Source: Leptidea sinapis (lineage: Eukaryota; Arthropoda; Insecta; Lepidoptera; Pieridae). From it: a stretch of 64,000 bases of DNA. The notes under the pieces were generated by a model, which saw nothing but the letters and a program-made list of their open reading frames with translations, did no database searches and was not told the origin of the DNA. The first letter of the stretch is position 1, and the number at the start of each line of letters is the position of its first letter. Below are positions 33,515 through 44,934 of this stretch, piece by piece. The stretch lies in the NCBI RefSeq assembly GCF_905404315.1, contig NC_066312.1, forward strand, positions 10,465,001 through 10,529,000, in the 5' to 3' direction. Position numbers and translations under genes: made by a program.

Positions 33515-34840
33515 ACTCCTGTTTGATGTGTTTTGCATTGTAGCTATTAGTCAGTCGAATCTTATTTGTAATCCTTAAAAGACGAATAAGTGTTTCTAAA
33601 TTGTTAACTGTTTTCAGTGTAAATAAAGTGTCTCAATTGAAAATTGTTTCAATATTTATTTAAAAAATTAAGAGAGCCATCAAGACCAAAGGTTACCTGA
33701 TGGACTGATAGCTCCTGTTGATGTGTTTTGAATCGTAGATATTAGTCAGTCGCATCTTATTTGTAATCCATATAAGACGAATAAGTGTTTCTAAATCGTT
33801 AAATGTTTTGAGTGTAAATAAAGTGTATCAATTGACAATTGTTTCAATATTTATTTAAAAAATTAAGAGAGCCATTAAGACCAAGGGTTACCTGATGGAC
33901 TGATAGCTCCTGTTGATGTGTTTTGAATCGTAGATATTAGTCAGTCGCATCTTATTTGTAATCCATATAAGACGAATAAGTGTTTCTAAATCGTTAAATG
34001 TTTTGAGTGTAAATAAAGTGTATCAATTGACAATTGTTTCAATATTTATTTAAAAAATTAAGAGAGCCATCAAGACCAAGGGTTACCTGATGGACTGATA
34101 GCTCCTGTTGATGTGTTTTGAATCGTAGATATTAGTCAGTCGCATCTTATTTGTAATCCATATAAGACGAATAAGTGTTTCTAAATCGTTAAATGTTTTG
34201 AGTGTAAATAAAGTGTATTAATTGACAATTGTTTCAATATTTATTTAAAAAATTAAGAGAGCCATCAAGACCAAGGGTTACCTGATGGACTGATAGCTAC
34301 TGTTGATGTGTTTTGAATTGTAGATATTAATCAGTCGCATCTTATTTGTAATCCATATAAGACGAATAAGTGTTTCTAAATCGTTAAATGTTTTGAGTGT
34401 AAATAAAGTGTCTCAATTAAAAGTTGTTTCAATATTTATTTCAAATATTAAGAGAGCCATCAAGACCAAGGGTTACCTGATGGACTAGTAGCTCCTGTTG
34501 ATGTGTTTTGAATCGTAGATATTAGTCAGTCGCATCTTATTTGTAATCCATATAAGACGAATAAGTGTTTCTAAATCGTTAAATGTTTTGAGTGTAAATA
34601 AAGTGTCTCAATTGAAAATTGTTTTAATATTTATTTAAAAAATTAAGAGAGCCATCAAGACCAAGGGTTACCTGATGGAGTGATAGCTCCTGTTGATGTG
34701 TTTTGAATCGTAGATAGTAGTCAGTCGCATCTTATTTGTAATCCACATAAGACGAATAAGTGTTTCTAAATCGTTAAATGTTTTGAGTGTAAATAAAGTG
34801 TATCAATTGAAATTCAATATTTATTTAGAAAATATAAGGG
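33515..34840. repeat. 195-bp tandem array, about 6.8 units
   Basis: The marker AGAGAGCC starts at 33671, 33866, 34061, 34256, 34451 and 34646, exactly 195 bp apart. Each unit includes CTCCTGTTGATGTGTTTTGA, CCTGATGGACTGATAGCT and GTGTAAATAAAGTGT, so AATAAA recurs in every unit. The first unit (33515-33670) is the most diverged. The last one degenerates at about 34815-34840. Inner units differ by only a few bases, so the expansion is recent. Confidence 0.9.
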
Positions 34841-35254
34841 AACCAATAGTGATTGAACACAATATATGCCGCTCTTCTTCTTCGTGGTGATGAGAATTGC
34901 ATGTATCTAGATACATGCAATTCCACCATCATTTAATATAATAAATCATTTAATTCTTCTGTTGCTTTAATAATCCCACATTATCTCAAGCTAACCTACT
35001 TTTAGAATTATCACTCTATTCATTTAGATCAAATAATGGCACAGTTTATGAATGTCGAAAGTCTGTTTTACCATTTTTTACCACTTCGAAAAAGGCTGTA
35101 TCTTATGGTCCCATGTTTCAATAGTAAAAGAAGCGAAAACCCATGAAAATACACTACTAATTGAAAAAATCATGCTTGTGGTCATGCCGTCTAATCTTAA
35201 TTTCCCAATCCATATAGTAGGTCGTTAGCTAATACAAATCATATAATATATATA
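34841..35254. other. Unique non-coding stretch with a 30-bp perfect palindrome
   Basis: GAATTGCATGTATCT at 34894 is followed directly by its complement, ending at 34923. No gene is seen. Confidence 0.6.
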
Positions 35255-36085
35255 CAGGGTGTCCCAAAGTTATGGGACATCAAGGGAAAGTACCTTAAAT
35301 ATCGAAGATAGGCTAATTTACTGAAAGAAGACTTTATGTTATTTTTAAAAGTTAGTAATTCTGCATTCAAAGATTTTCTAAAAATTACTTGCCTCGTCTG
35401 GTAATCGAACCCACTTAAATTAAAAAAAAAAAAAACACCCCTACTCTTATGATGCCAATCGAAAGAATGGCCAAAAACTAATAACTCTTCTTAAGTAACA
35501 TAGGATTTTAAAAGAAAGTAGTCAATTAAGTGGGAATATTTTGTAAATTAATTAATTAAATGCTCAAAATGTGATCCCTCTCGTCTTACGCAAATCGCGG
35601 AATGAGTCCGCTGCCTGATGATTTTCTTATCATTTTATGGTGAATACTCGATAATATGATATGGCACAATTCTGTTTGTAACTCACCCACGTTCTCGTAT
35701 CGCTTTTTGTATAGCATATCTTTCACATATCACCAAAAGAAGAAATCTAATGGTGTAAGGTCCGGGGATCTGGCCGGCCATCTAATCGGTCCATTCGTAC
35801 CAATCGAAGTAGGAAAACATTCATTTTACGTTGTTCCTTTCTTTTAAAATACTATGTTACTTCAGAAGAGTCATTAGTTGTTGGCCATTCTTTCGATTAG
35901 CATCATAAAAGTAGTAGTAGTTTTTTTTTAATTTAATTCCCAGACGAGGCAAATAATTTTTAGAAAATCTTTGAATGCAGAATTACTAACTTTTAAAAAT
36001 AACATAAAGTCTTCTTTCAGTAAAATAGCCTATATTCGATATTTAAGGTACTTTCCCTTCATGTCCCATAACTTTGGGACACCTG
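35255..36085 (-). mobile_element. Long-TIR Tc1/mariner-superfamily element, internally deleted
   Basis: It starts CAGGGTGTCCCAAAGTTATG after TA and ends with the inverted copy CATAACTTTGGGACACCTG before TA, so a TA target duplication is present. The arms are about 245-260 bp (35255-35517 and 35840-36085). On the minus strand the interior retains the end of a mariner-type transposase (a PDLTPLDF-like catalytic segment near 35780, then KKRYENV and a C-terminal tail), with frameshifts. The N-terminal half is gone. Confidence 0.75.
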
Positions 36086-36336
36086 TATATATATAATTAT
36101 GCTACATTCATACTAGCACACCATCCCATAGATGCTTTCAAAACAGCTTCCCAAAACGTTTCATATATTATTATATTGAAAGCGGCAATAAGAATGCAGC
36201 GCCTCTATCCAAGTTGTCTTTGAACTTGCTGCGCAAAGCGTTGTTTTATTATGAAAGAGTGTGAAACATAGATGGCGCTAAAAGGTGCTGATTAGGCACT
36301 TTTGAGGCTTTACATTTCGTGGTTACATGTTTAAAG
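36086..36336. other. Non-coding stretch
   Basis: No gene or repeat recognised. Confidence 0.4.
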
Positions 36337-36603
36337 AAAAACAATTACAATAGCGCCCCTGTCTCCAAGAGAAGGTCGCCTTCGATGACGGATAAAGGCT
36401 TAGAGGGCTCTTGGCCACTTGCCCAAAGCCAACCTCAGGTGGTGATTACTGATTAGTGGGTTGGCACTTAGGTTTTATGTGAGTCCCACATAACCAACGT
36501 AGTCTCAGGATGCGTTGGTAGGCATGGGCATTCACCACCAGCCACCCTCCCGTCGTCATCCCGGAGGGAAGCCTTTTTTCTGGGCTTAAAAAAAACAATT
36601 ACA
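36337..36603 (+). mobile_element. Retroelement insertion flanked by a 13-bp target duplication
   Basis: AAAAACAATTACA occurs at 36337-36349 and 36591-36603. The inserted 241 bp (36350-36590) starts TAGCGCCCC-like and ends GGGCTTAAA with an A tail. It is GC-richer than its flanks (CCACCCTCCCGTCGTCATCC). It has no ORF, so it is a SINE or a short LINE 3' piece of a family not seen elsewhere in the window. Confidence 0.65.
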
Positions 36604-37329
36604 TGTCTCGTGCCAGATTTTGGCGAGACAACAAAATAAAATACTTAAAACTAAACGACTAGACGACTAGAGAATTAAAAAGCCAAACGACTACGTTGTC
36701 TCAAAAACAAAAGTATTAAACAAACCTTTCGTTATTTTTTTAAGTTTTAGAACACTCAAAATACGAAAGTTAAATTATTGGCCCTAATTTTCATCCTGTT
36801 TTACGTATGAGTAGTATTAAAATAAAATGAAACGATAAGTCACGACACTATACGACAATGTCAACGTATTATTACAAAATTATAAAAAATTTTAAATAAT
36901 TATTGCCATGAATTTTTAGGTAGGCAATTTGAAAACAATAATTTTGATAATATCTTTCCTAAAAGATGGTTTCGTGTTTTCAAAATATTTTTTTTATTAT
37001 ATTTTGAAAATAATCTTTCGAATGGAGCATAAGAGGGCATCACAGAGCAAAGCATCTCGCTTTAGAGGAAATTCGGTTAGCTTAGGAAAAGTCCCTTCAG
37101 AGCTCTTCCAGACATTGAAAGGATCTACCATAAGATCCGATAAAACAAAATTTTATTTTCAATTTTGAGGTTATACATCGCATGACAGTCTATTTTGTTT
37201 TATTTAACGAATTTTACAGACACCAGTATTTTGCTGTTGGACAACAAAAATCATTATAAAATATAGTAAATCATGCCACCTGTAAGACAGCGGGGTATTT
37301 TCGTGCTATGTGCTCTTTTAAATTTGTAG
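36604..37329. other. Non-coding stretch
   Basis: AT-rich. An open frame near 37021-37168 starting MEHKRASQSKASRFRGN has no recognisable domain and no repeat partner here. Confidence 0.35.
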
Positions 37330-39780
37330 TATTATTCTACACGTAATTCTTACGAACACGGAACAGTACTTGCATATTGCTATGGTATTATCGTAGGATA
37401 TTAATAATTCGTTATATTGTGCATTAATATCTTGCGCAGGTGGACAGGTGTGCTGGAATGACCAAGACGTAAGCGACATACTGTGGAGGTAACCTGTCTG
37501 CATATCTATGAGAGAAAGACCATGGACGCCGGTTGAACTGAGGCATAGAATTTACCTTTAACCAATTTTGATTCATTCCAGTAGGAATTCCAAGACTTGT
37601 CGAGATAAGTTTTAGATAGTGCCCTCAGATCTTGGAAACTATTTTTAAAATATTCATATGAACCCATTTGTATAGCAGATTTAGCACAAGAGTCCGCAGG
37701 CAATGGCCTGCGATGCCAGAATGACCTGGAATCCAGACAAGTGTTAAGTCTATTCCATTTTGAGGACATGAAACAAAGCCTCTCTAATCTGCAGAATAAT
37801 TGGATGTGTTGACTTACTCCGGAATGGACTTTCCTGATGGATGATAAGCAACTAAGGGAGTCAGTAAAAATAACAGTTTGATTCAGGTTATGGGAGCGGG
37901 TAAACAGGATTGCTTCCAATAAGGCAACGGCCTCATAAAATATTGGAATCGGCCGAAGAAATAAGAGATTTGACAACATGTTCATAGTAAGTCAAGAGGT
38001 TACCATCACACTGAATATCAGGATGGGAGTCCATCAAATCATCCACGGTTTGAGCATAGCGAGATCAATCTGCGTTTGGCAATTCATATTTTAGTAAGGG
38101 GTTAGGATTGGGGAGAGGAATTGACCTATTATTTAGAGTAAGGATAATAGGGAAGTGGTCGCTACCCTACTAATAGGTAGTAGGAAGAGTTTGCCAGGAT
38201 AGCTGAGATGCAAGGGAAGTTGAAGAAAGGGATAGATCTACTGCCGATTTTTGGTTCTGATTGGGGTAAGCTCCGAGAGTCGGAGAGTCATCATTCAGGA
38301 TACAAAGATTCATATCCTCAAAGATGTCAACGAACGAGGTAGCAAATCCGTCAGTTGTAAAACCCTTACAAAGTGGGTTGGACGTTAAAATCACCCATTA
38401 TCACAGTGGGACTGGGGAGAGAAGTTAGAACAGTTTCAATTTCTGGAATAAGGGAGGGGCTTGGATTAGGAACATATATAGAAATGGCACAACTCGCATA
38501 GCCCGCAAACAGAAGAAACCAGGGACGAAATCGGGCTCCAAGCCTCAGACAGGTCTCCGAGATGGCAATTATAATAGAGCTACGAAGGTTAATTAATGAT
38601 ATAAGATCTTGTTTCTTAGCACGGATACTTTTACAGTTCCATTCCAGAAGAACTCTTGGGGCCATTGTTCAGGATCTTAAAAAGACGGGTTAGATTTTGG
38701 GCAATGTTGGGCGGTAATGGAGGTTCGCTCCATGAAAGGTCTTCTTACATTTCTTCTAAATACGATGTAATGTCCTGAGACATAATAAGCTTTATGTTTT
38801 CCTGGCGTAAAAACTCTGGACAGTCCTTATCTTATATTTCTTTTGGAATATCGCAGGACTCGCCTGTGTGGGGCTGGGCACATCTGTAACACCTGGGATT
38901 AGACCTAAACTGTGCTTTAATGTGGCCAAAACGACAGCAGTTCAGGCACTGAATAGTCGGGAATTTATAGGTTTCAACGGGGAGGGATGTATAAAATGAG
39001 AAAGTTTTTCAGGGAAGCATCTGGCCTCTAAAAGTCACAACAACCGATTGAATGGGCACCCACTTGATAATACCTTCAATAATGTTCATGTGGTTTAGAC
39101 GGGGGGCTTTTAAAACCTCGCTACAGCTAATCGCCAGTTCCAGGAATTCGACAAAGTCCTCCATATACCAGTCCATAGGGACACCTCAGACTAGGCCCAT
39201 CCGAGTAATGTTAAAAGTCGGAATTACTGCTGTGTATTTTGCCATAGTCAAAATCTGGTTGGTTAGAAAGTCATTAGCTGCTTGGGCGTTTGAAAATTTG
39301 TCACTTACTCTGTAGCGGCCAACACTTTTAACACCGTCCATAACAATGTGCGTGAATTTGTTTTGAAGTATGAACAGTCCAAACTTCAACACGGGTGGAT
39401 GTGCCTACAGATGGGTCCGAGACCTCTCTGGACACGTGAGCGAGAGAAGAATGCGTGTACATGGTTTGTACGGACGCTTGGGGGGGATTCAACACTGATT
39501 TTTTTCCGCTTACTATAGCGGACTCATCGGGCTCGACATGTCGCTTCCGAGAGGAGGCCACCTGTCGAGACGTATTTCTAGACCCATCGGGGTCTGTTGG
39601 AACCGGAGGGGGCTCCACCTCCATTCCCAACACACTAAAATATACCACAACCAACAAACAATAGGTAAAACACAAAAACCGGCCACTTTTCAACAAAAAA
39701 AACACTCAGAAAAACACCAATCGTGTGTCAACCAAAGCCTATTGGCTTTGGTCGACGAAACTCCATTAGTTACAATTCCT
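37330..39780 (-). mobile_element. I-clade LINE with internal deletion (gag, endonuclease, RNase H)
   Basis: Read on the minus strand. ORF1 (from about 39705, frameshifted) has an RNA-binding region and then zinc knuckles near 38960-38870 (CLNCCRFGHIKAQF, last Cys lost, and CYRCAQPHTGESC). The endonuclease starts LLEWNCKSIRAKKQDLISLI (38645), with MGDFNVQPTL near 38395 and SDHFPII near 38155. It then passes almost directly into RNase H (TDSLSCLSSIRKVHSGVSQH, about 37860). The whole reverse transcriptase is missing between about 38080 and 37980. Stops and frameshifts show it is dead. Confidence 0.75.
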
Positions 39781-39927
39781 AGTTAATTATTGTGAATATA
39801 TTTATAAAAAACCAAAATATTGATCCTAAATTGTCCTTCCTTACTCTACGATGTCAACTTTGGTTATTATCAAAGAGAATATAAATACTACGATATGGTG
39901 ATTACTGATTGGTCAACTACTAAACCA

Positions 39928-42050
39928 AAGAGTATAATAATATATAGGGAAATGAGAGCCTTCTCTACGCATTAGGAGCTGTCTATTTGAAAACTAGCGC
40001 CATCTGAATATTGGCCCCAAAAATAACTATGTATTAGCTCGAAATTATGAAATTCATTTTTAATGTTGTGACGAATAACTAACTCTACTTTTTAATGTAG
40101 GTATTGCAATTTTTTACCATGTTGAAATTGCGCATAGAGTTAGTTATTTAATTTTGCCACAACATAGAACACATAAAGGATAGGATTTAGTAGTGTTGGT
40201 ATGAGTAATTGAAGTAATTGGGTGGGAGAAATAAAAAGCAATGTTTGCATATTATTTTTTATTTTTATAATGTTTATGTTTATCATAATATTGTTGGGCA
40301 GCTGTTTTTGTTGCGTCTTCACCCACATATGTTAATTTTCCTGACAAAATTCGATTGATCGATCTGCACCACCTTTTAACCTTGCTTTGAAAGATTGTCC
40401 TTTTTTTCGCAAGCGCGATATTTTTGCTTGAAAATCTTTGTGCGATGTGGAGCCATTAGATCTGTGAAAGAATGTTTAATTTACAAATTGTATAGTATAA
40501 TATATGTATTATATGGTATTAAATAAATGGACAATATGAAAAGGGATTCAGTCTTAAAGCCTATATGTATAAAAATGAATTGCTGTTCGTTAGTCTTGCT
40601 AAAACTTGAGAATGGCTGGATCGATTTGGCTAATTTCGGTCTTGAATTTTTGGTGGAAGTCCAGTAAAGGTTTTGATAAGAAGAAGAATTTAACATGTAC
40701 AGCACGACGTCTGTCGGGTCAGCTAGTAATGAATAAAAATATATTCAAAATTTCATACCCACACGGACATTAGCTGTTCTCAATCCTATCAGGTACCAAT
40801 GCAGCCTTCATCAAAAAAGACATTTGGCTCAATAGTTTTATGTCATGTTATGCATTAATCTGCTGTTATAAAATTACTGTCACATTTATGGTTAATGTTT
40901 GTTAAATAAAGACCTTTCGAATTTCTTATTATGTTTAATTTCTTATGAGTGTTGTAATATTACATCAAGGCACGCCATTGTCAGGTGTGCTACTCCCTAA
41001 CTTTGCTGACTCACATACTACAAAATAAATGATGGGCCATTACAAGAATCTTGCTGATTTTTGTCCCCAGCTCCGGGACTATGAGGGAACTACTTTGCCC
41101 ACCTAGACAAAAGATCATAAACTATGTCAAATTTCATACAAATTTTTTCAGCACTTTTTGGATAAAAAAGTATAAAAACAATATTTTCAAAAGAAATCAG
41201 AATCCTTCCCATTTGTAGTATTAGTATAATAATATTAATACCTTTTCCAGCTGTTCTTTTAGGCTTGCTAATAAAACTATAATTATGTTCCAGCATCAGC
41301 AACCTTGAGATGCATCTGAAATTGGAAATAATACTTATGTAGTTTGTTGCCCACTTTGTCAGAGTGAATTTTAACTATACTTTTCAAATCATTTTAATTG
41401 TCAATTTCAATCAGACGATAATGGAGAAAAATAAAACTAAAACCAAAAATCAAATCATACTGAAGTAGCACTCAGAAAATGTAGAACCAGGGCAGCATTT
41501 CTTAAGAGTCTAGAGCTCAAATTAAATCACAAGTTGAAATAAGCTGTCAAACAAAACCATTATAGAAAAGACATACCGCCACTACTCACAAAATTTAAAA
41601 TTATAAAATTTTGTTTTTATTCATGGTTTAGTTGTGTATATGATAGAAATATATTATATAATAATTTACTTACCACGGAGCGCACAACCGAAAGCACAAC
41701 GTCTCGGCATTACACCAAAGTTCATAAATTCCAGAAACAAAAGTGTCTCTATCACAAAAAGTAGAAATACACATAATAAGGAGATTTTTGGAGTATATTC
41801 GCAACAGCAAGGCGGAGGAACACAAGGCTCGACTCGACGCACTTACACTTCGATTTCAATACCAAAAATATGCAAAATGGAACACGAGAGCTACATACAT
41901 GCGCAAAGTGCAAAACGCTAGAAGTAGCCGCCATTTTATGACCAGGTTTCAAAGCGAGTGACAGCTGACAAAGCTTTAATTTTGGGGCCAACTATCAGAT
42001 GGCACTACAGTTTTCTGAAAACGTCTCAATAAGGCTACTGTCCCACCCCT
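39928..42050 (-). mobile_element. 2.1 kb TIR DNA transposon with a THAP-like exon
   Basis: It starts CAAAGAGTATAATAATATAT and ends ACTGTCCCACCCCTG. The two subterminal regions are inverted (GCGCCATCTGAATATTGGCC at about 40000; its partner GGGGCCAACTATCAGATGGC at about 41985). On the minus strand, an ATG at 41710 reads MPRRCAFGCALR and ends at a donor GTAAGT (41673-41668), the form of a THAP first exon. Further down, LEHNYSFISKPKRTAGK (about 41290) and LRKKGQSFKARLKGGAD (about 40400) could be later parts. The protein is not intact. A Helitron (40551-40726) is inserted. The 46290 copy is its deletion derivative. Confidence 0.55.
40551..40726 (+). mobile_element. Non-autonomous Helitron (family H3)
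   Basis: TCTTAAAGCCTATATGTATA to GACGTCTGTCGGGTCAGCTAG. The hairpin before CTAG is slightly altered. Inserted in the TIR transposon. Confidence 0.7.
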
Positions 42051-42150
42051 GTACTAAACTACTCCTGCGGCTACCGGCTTTTTTTTTTGAGAGGAGGAAA
42101 TACAAAAAAAAAAACCGGTAGCCGCAGGAGTAGTTTAGTACAGGGGTGGG
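42042..42150. repeat. 47-bp perfect inverted repeat with 15-base loop
   Basis: CCCACCCCTGTACTAAACTA at 42042 and its exact complement ending 42150 close over GAGAGGAGGAAATAC. The left arm contains the end of the 39928 element. Part of the arm (GGCTACCGGCTT) occurs a third time just after, at about 42151. Confidence 0.9.
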
Positions 42151-42289
42151 CGGCTACCGGCTTACCGTGAACCCATTATAAAGTAAAATTTTTTTTTTGA
42201 TATTTTATGGCCTGGTAGCGAAGACCTTTAAGTTAAGTCTTTTTTACTATCTAATATGTATGCTTTTCATTTCAAAGTTCACCACTTCA

Positions 42290-44560
42290 CTTTATTTTAT
42301 ATTGTTAGAACTATATTCTTAATATATTTATATAATGGTTTATAACTCTTTTTATCACTTAATAACTGATCAAGTGGAGGCGGGCGGGATGAAGAATCAC
42401 ATAAAATATTTGAATCACTGATTTCACTTGCCAGCACAAGTCTGTCATTCAGAAATGTTTGGCAGTCGAAAATAACGTGTCCCGCAGTTCCTTCATTTGA
42501 ATTGCAATGTGGGCAAATTTTATTCTGAACCCAATCTTGCAAGGTGTGATGGTGCAGTATTTTGGTCAAAACGCAATCTATTTATCGTGGGACGTGGTCT
42601 TAAAATCCCTTGATTCAATCAATTCAATTGATTGTACCAGAGACTGACAGGTATATTTTCTTGTATGCGATAACATTTTCCTTTATTATCTTGGTCTTTC
42701 TTCCACATTTGTTACCATAACTTTTGAATTTCTTGGTCAATACATTGGAGATAATCAGTCATAGGAAACTCTATAACATTTTTAACATCAACTGAATTAA
42801 TACCTTCATATGCAGTCTTATCAGCCATTTCGTTACCTGTTTTACCTTTGTATGATGGCACACATAGGAAGGCCACTTGAATATGCTCAAGGTGGTATTT
42901 CTATATTATTTCTTTTATAACAAAGAGGATGTAGTTAGATTTAAAATTAACTGTAAGATTAGTTAAACCTTTTATTAGGCTTAAAGAATCTGTTACTATT
43001 AAAAAGTTCTTAAAGTTGTGAATTTCACATATTCTTATTAATGCCTGATAAACTGCATATGATTCTGCCGCAAAAATTGAGCATGATTGGTGTTGAACAA
43101 TTTTTTTTTAATTTTTGGTTTGTGGATCATTTTATCGAGCAGAATGTACATTGTTTTCTTATTTGATAAAATTTCACATCTATTTCTAGAAGTATGTTGG
43201 GCAGTTCTGGAGAGAAACCACTTAAGAGATCAATCCCTGTTGTTAATGATCCTGGAGATCTATTTATATAAGGTAAAATTTTACTTATTATTAATTTGTT
43301 ATTAGAGTATATTACTTTGAGACAGTATCTTTCCACAAGCAAAAGCCGCTCAAAATTAAAGGCATTATTTTTGTTTCAACTTCCATTACTAAGCAGCCCT
43401 GGTATTCCTAATCTAGTCAAAATTCTAACAAATATGGCAGGTTCTACACTGTCAAAAGCACCTTGGACATCAAGGAACACACAAACAGTGTGTAACTTCT
43501 TATATTTTGCATGTTTCAGTTCAGAGATTAAACTGGCAAAACTATCTGCAGAACAACACCCTCTACGAAATCCATATTGAAATTGTGGGATAATATCATT
43601 GGATTCAACATACCAGTCGAGACGAACATTAATATATGATTGAAGGATTCAAATATTTTACCAAGACATGAAGATAAGGATAACTGGCAAGCTCTAGAGA
43701 TTTGTCAGGCTCAAGTATGGGGATAACACATTGAGATTTCCATGACTGTGGAATAATTTTCTTGCACCAAAGTAGATTTAGGATATTAAGGAAGACCTTT
43801 TGAGCAGATTCATCAAAATTTTTAATAATAATGTAAGGATGATTATCGAGACCTGGAGTAGTGTTTTGTCTAGATTGTAAACTCTTTACAAATTCATTCC
43901 ATGTTAATGAAATAAGTAAAAATTTTGAATTTTGATCATCATTGTTTAATTACACTCACTTAAATTTCATCACTGGTATAGGAGAGTTCTATATTCGATA
44001 TGTTTGTTGGGACAAATCTAATGACCCCAATTTTTTCTATTTGAGCAGCTGGAATGAATGCCCTCATGCCATGTTTTGTTAGAAAATTACAGTTATTAAT
44101 AAAATTATTTCCCGTAACAGCTATTTTACTTGAGTTGACACACTGTATAGCTGTCAAACCTTTCATATCATTGGCGAAAATATGGTTTAAATAAGTAGGG
44201 CTCTTCTTGCCTAGTTTTTCATTCTTGATTGACTCGATATAAACTCAAAATTCTGTGTTAATTGAGTTTTCGGGGTATTTTTTTATAATTGTGTTAATAA
44301 TATAGCAAAAAGTCCTTCTTACCGCCTCCACCGTCACTATCAACATCTTATATTTGATTGTCCTCGGACCGAGAATGTTTCAGTCAGGTGGGGGGATTAC
44401 TTGAGATTGTCTTTTTTTAAACATACAATCGAGTTCTCTGGTGGATCCCGTAAAATTGGTTGCACAATTACTCCAGAGATCACTGCAATGGCCGCGCCTA
44501 GACGTAAAACGGCGGAACGATGCTAAAAATCAGTATCCGGCTCGAAGGACCAATGTACAC
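42290..44560 (-). mobile_element. I-clade LINE, degraded (gag, RT part, RNase H, terminal zinc motif)
   Basis: Minus strand order: gag fragment (44166-43960) with AFIPAAQIEKIGVIRFVPTN; reverse transcriptase scraps with FLDVQGAFDSVEP (about 43470-43430); RNase H with LIVTDSLSLIKGLTNLTV (about 43010) and GNEMADKTAYEG (about 42830); and a C-terminal motif CPHCNSNEGTAGHVIFDC (about 42510-42457). The endonuclease and most of the RT are lost. Frames are broken throughout. Confidence 0.75.
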
Positions 44561-44934
44561 TCACCACACAAATAATCACTGCACAACAATATTCTAAAGA
44601 ACTTTTATAGGTACAATACAAATTTCATACATGAAACGAGCGTTAATAAAAGATGGCGTGTTACAATATCCTGCTAGCGCCATCTAGTTTGTAAGAAGTG
44701 AAGCAATCATAAACAACAGTATAAGCCACACTGACTGTTTCATCAATGACGTTCTATACATATGGACATATCATTCGCAGTCTGATAGCGGAATGGCAAA
44801 AGTGTGCTTAAAGAGAATGTAAGCACACTTTTCTCCTCAGTCGTGTGTCAATCACCAAGTCTAAGTATGCTTTAAAAAAGTGCTCAAATAATACTTTCAC
44901 GACGCAAAAAAAATGTTGTGACTTGCGACCGGTA
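44561..44934. other. Short non-coding stretch with hairpin
   Basis: AAAAGTGTGCTT at 44798-44809 is inverted at 44821-44832, with an 11-base spacer. No gene is seen. Confidence 0.6.

Noticed and set aside
33671..34646. Regularly spaced repeats as a CRISPR array
   Set aside because: The units are contiguous 195-bp tandem copies without unique spacers, in a eukaryotic genome.
36929..37168. 79-codon frame with MEHKRASQSKASRFRGN
   Set aside because: No domain, no splice partner and no second copy. Not enough to call a gene.
39455..39786. Open frames on the + strand opposite the LINE ORF1
   Set aside because: They are antisense shadows of the I-clade LINE gag region.
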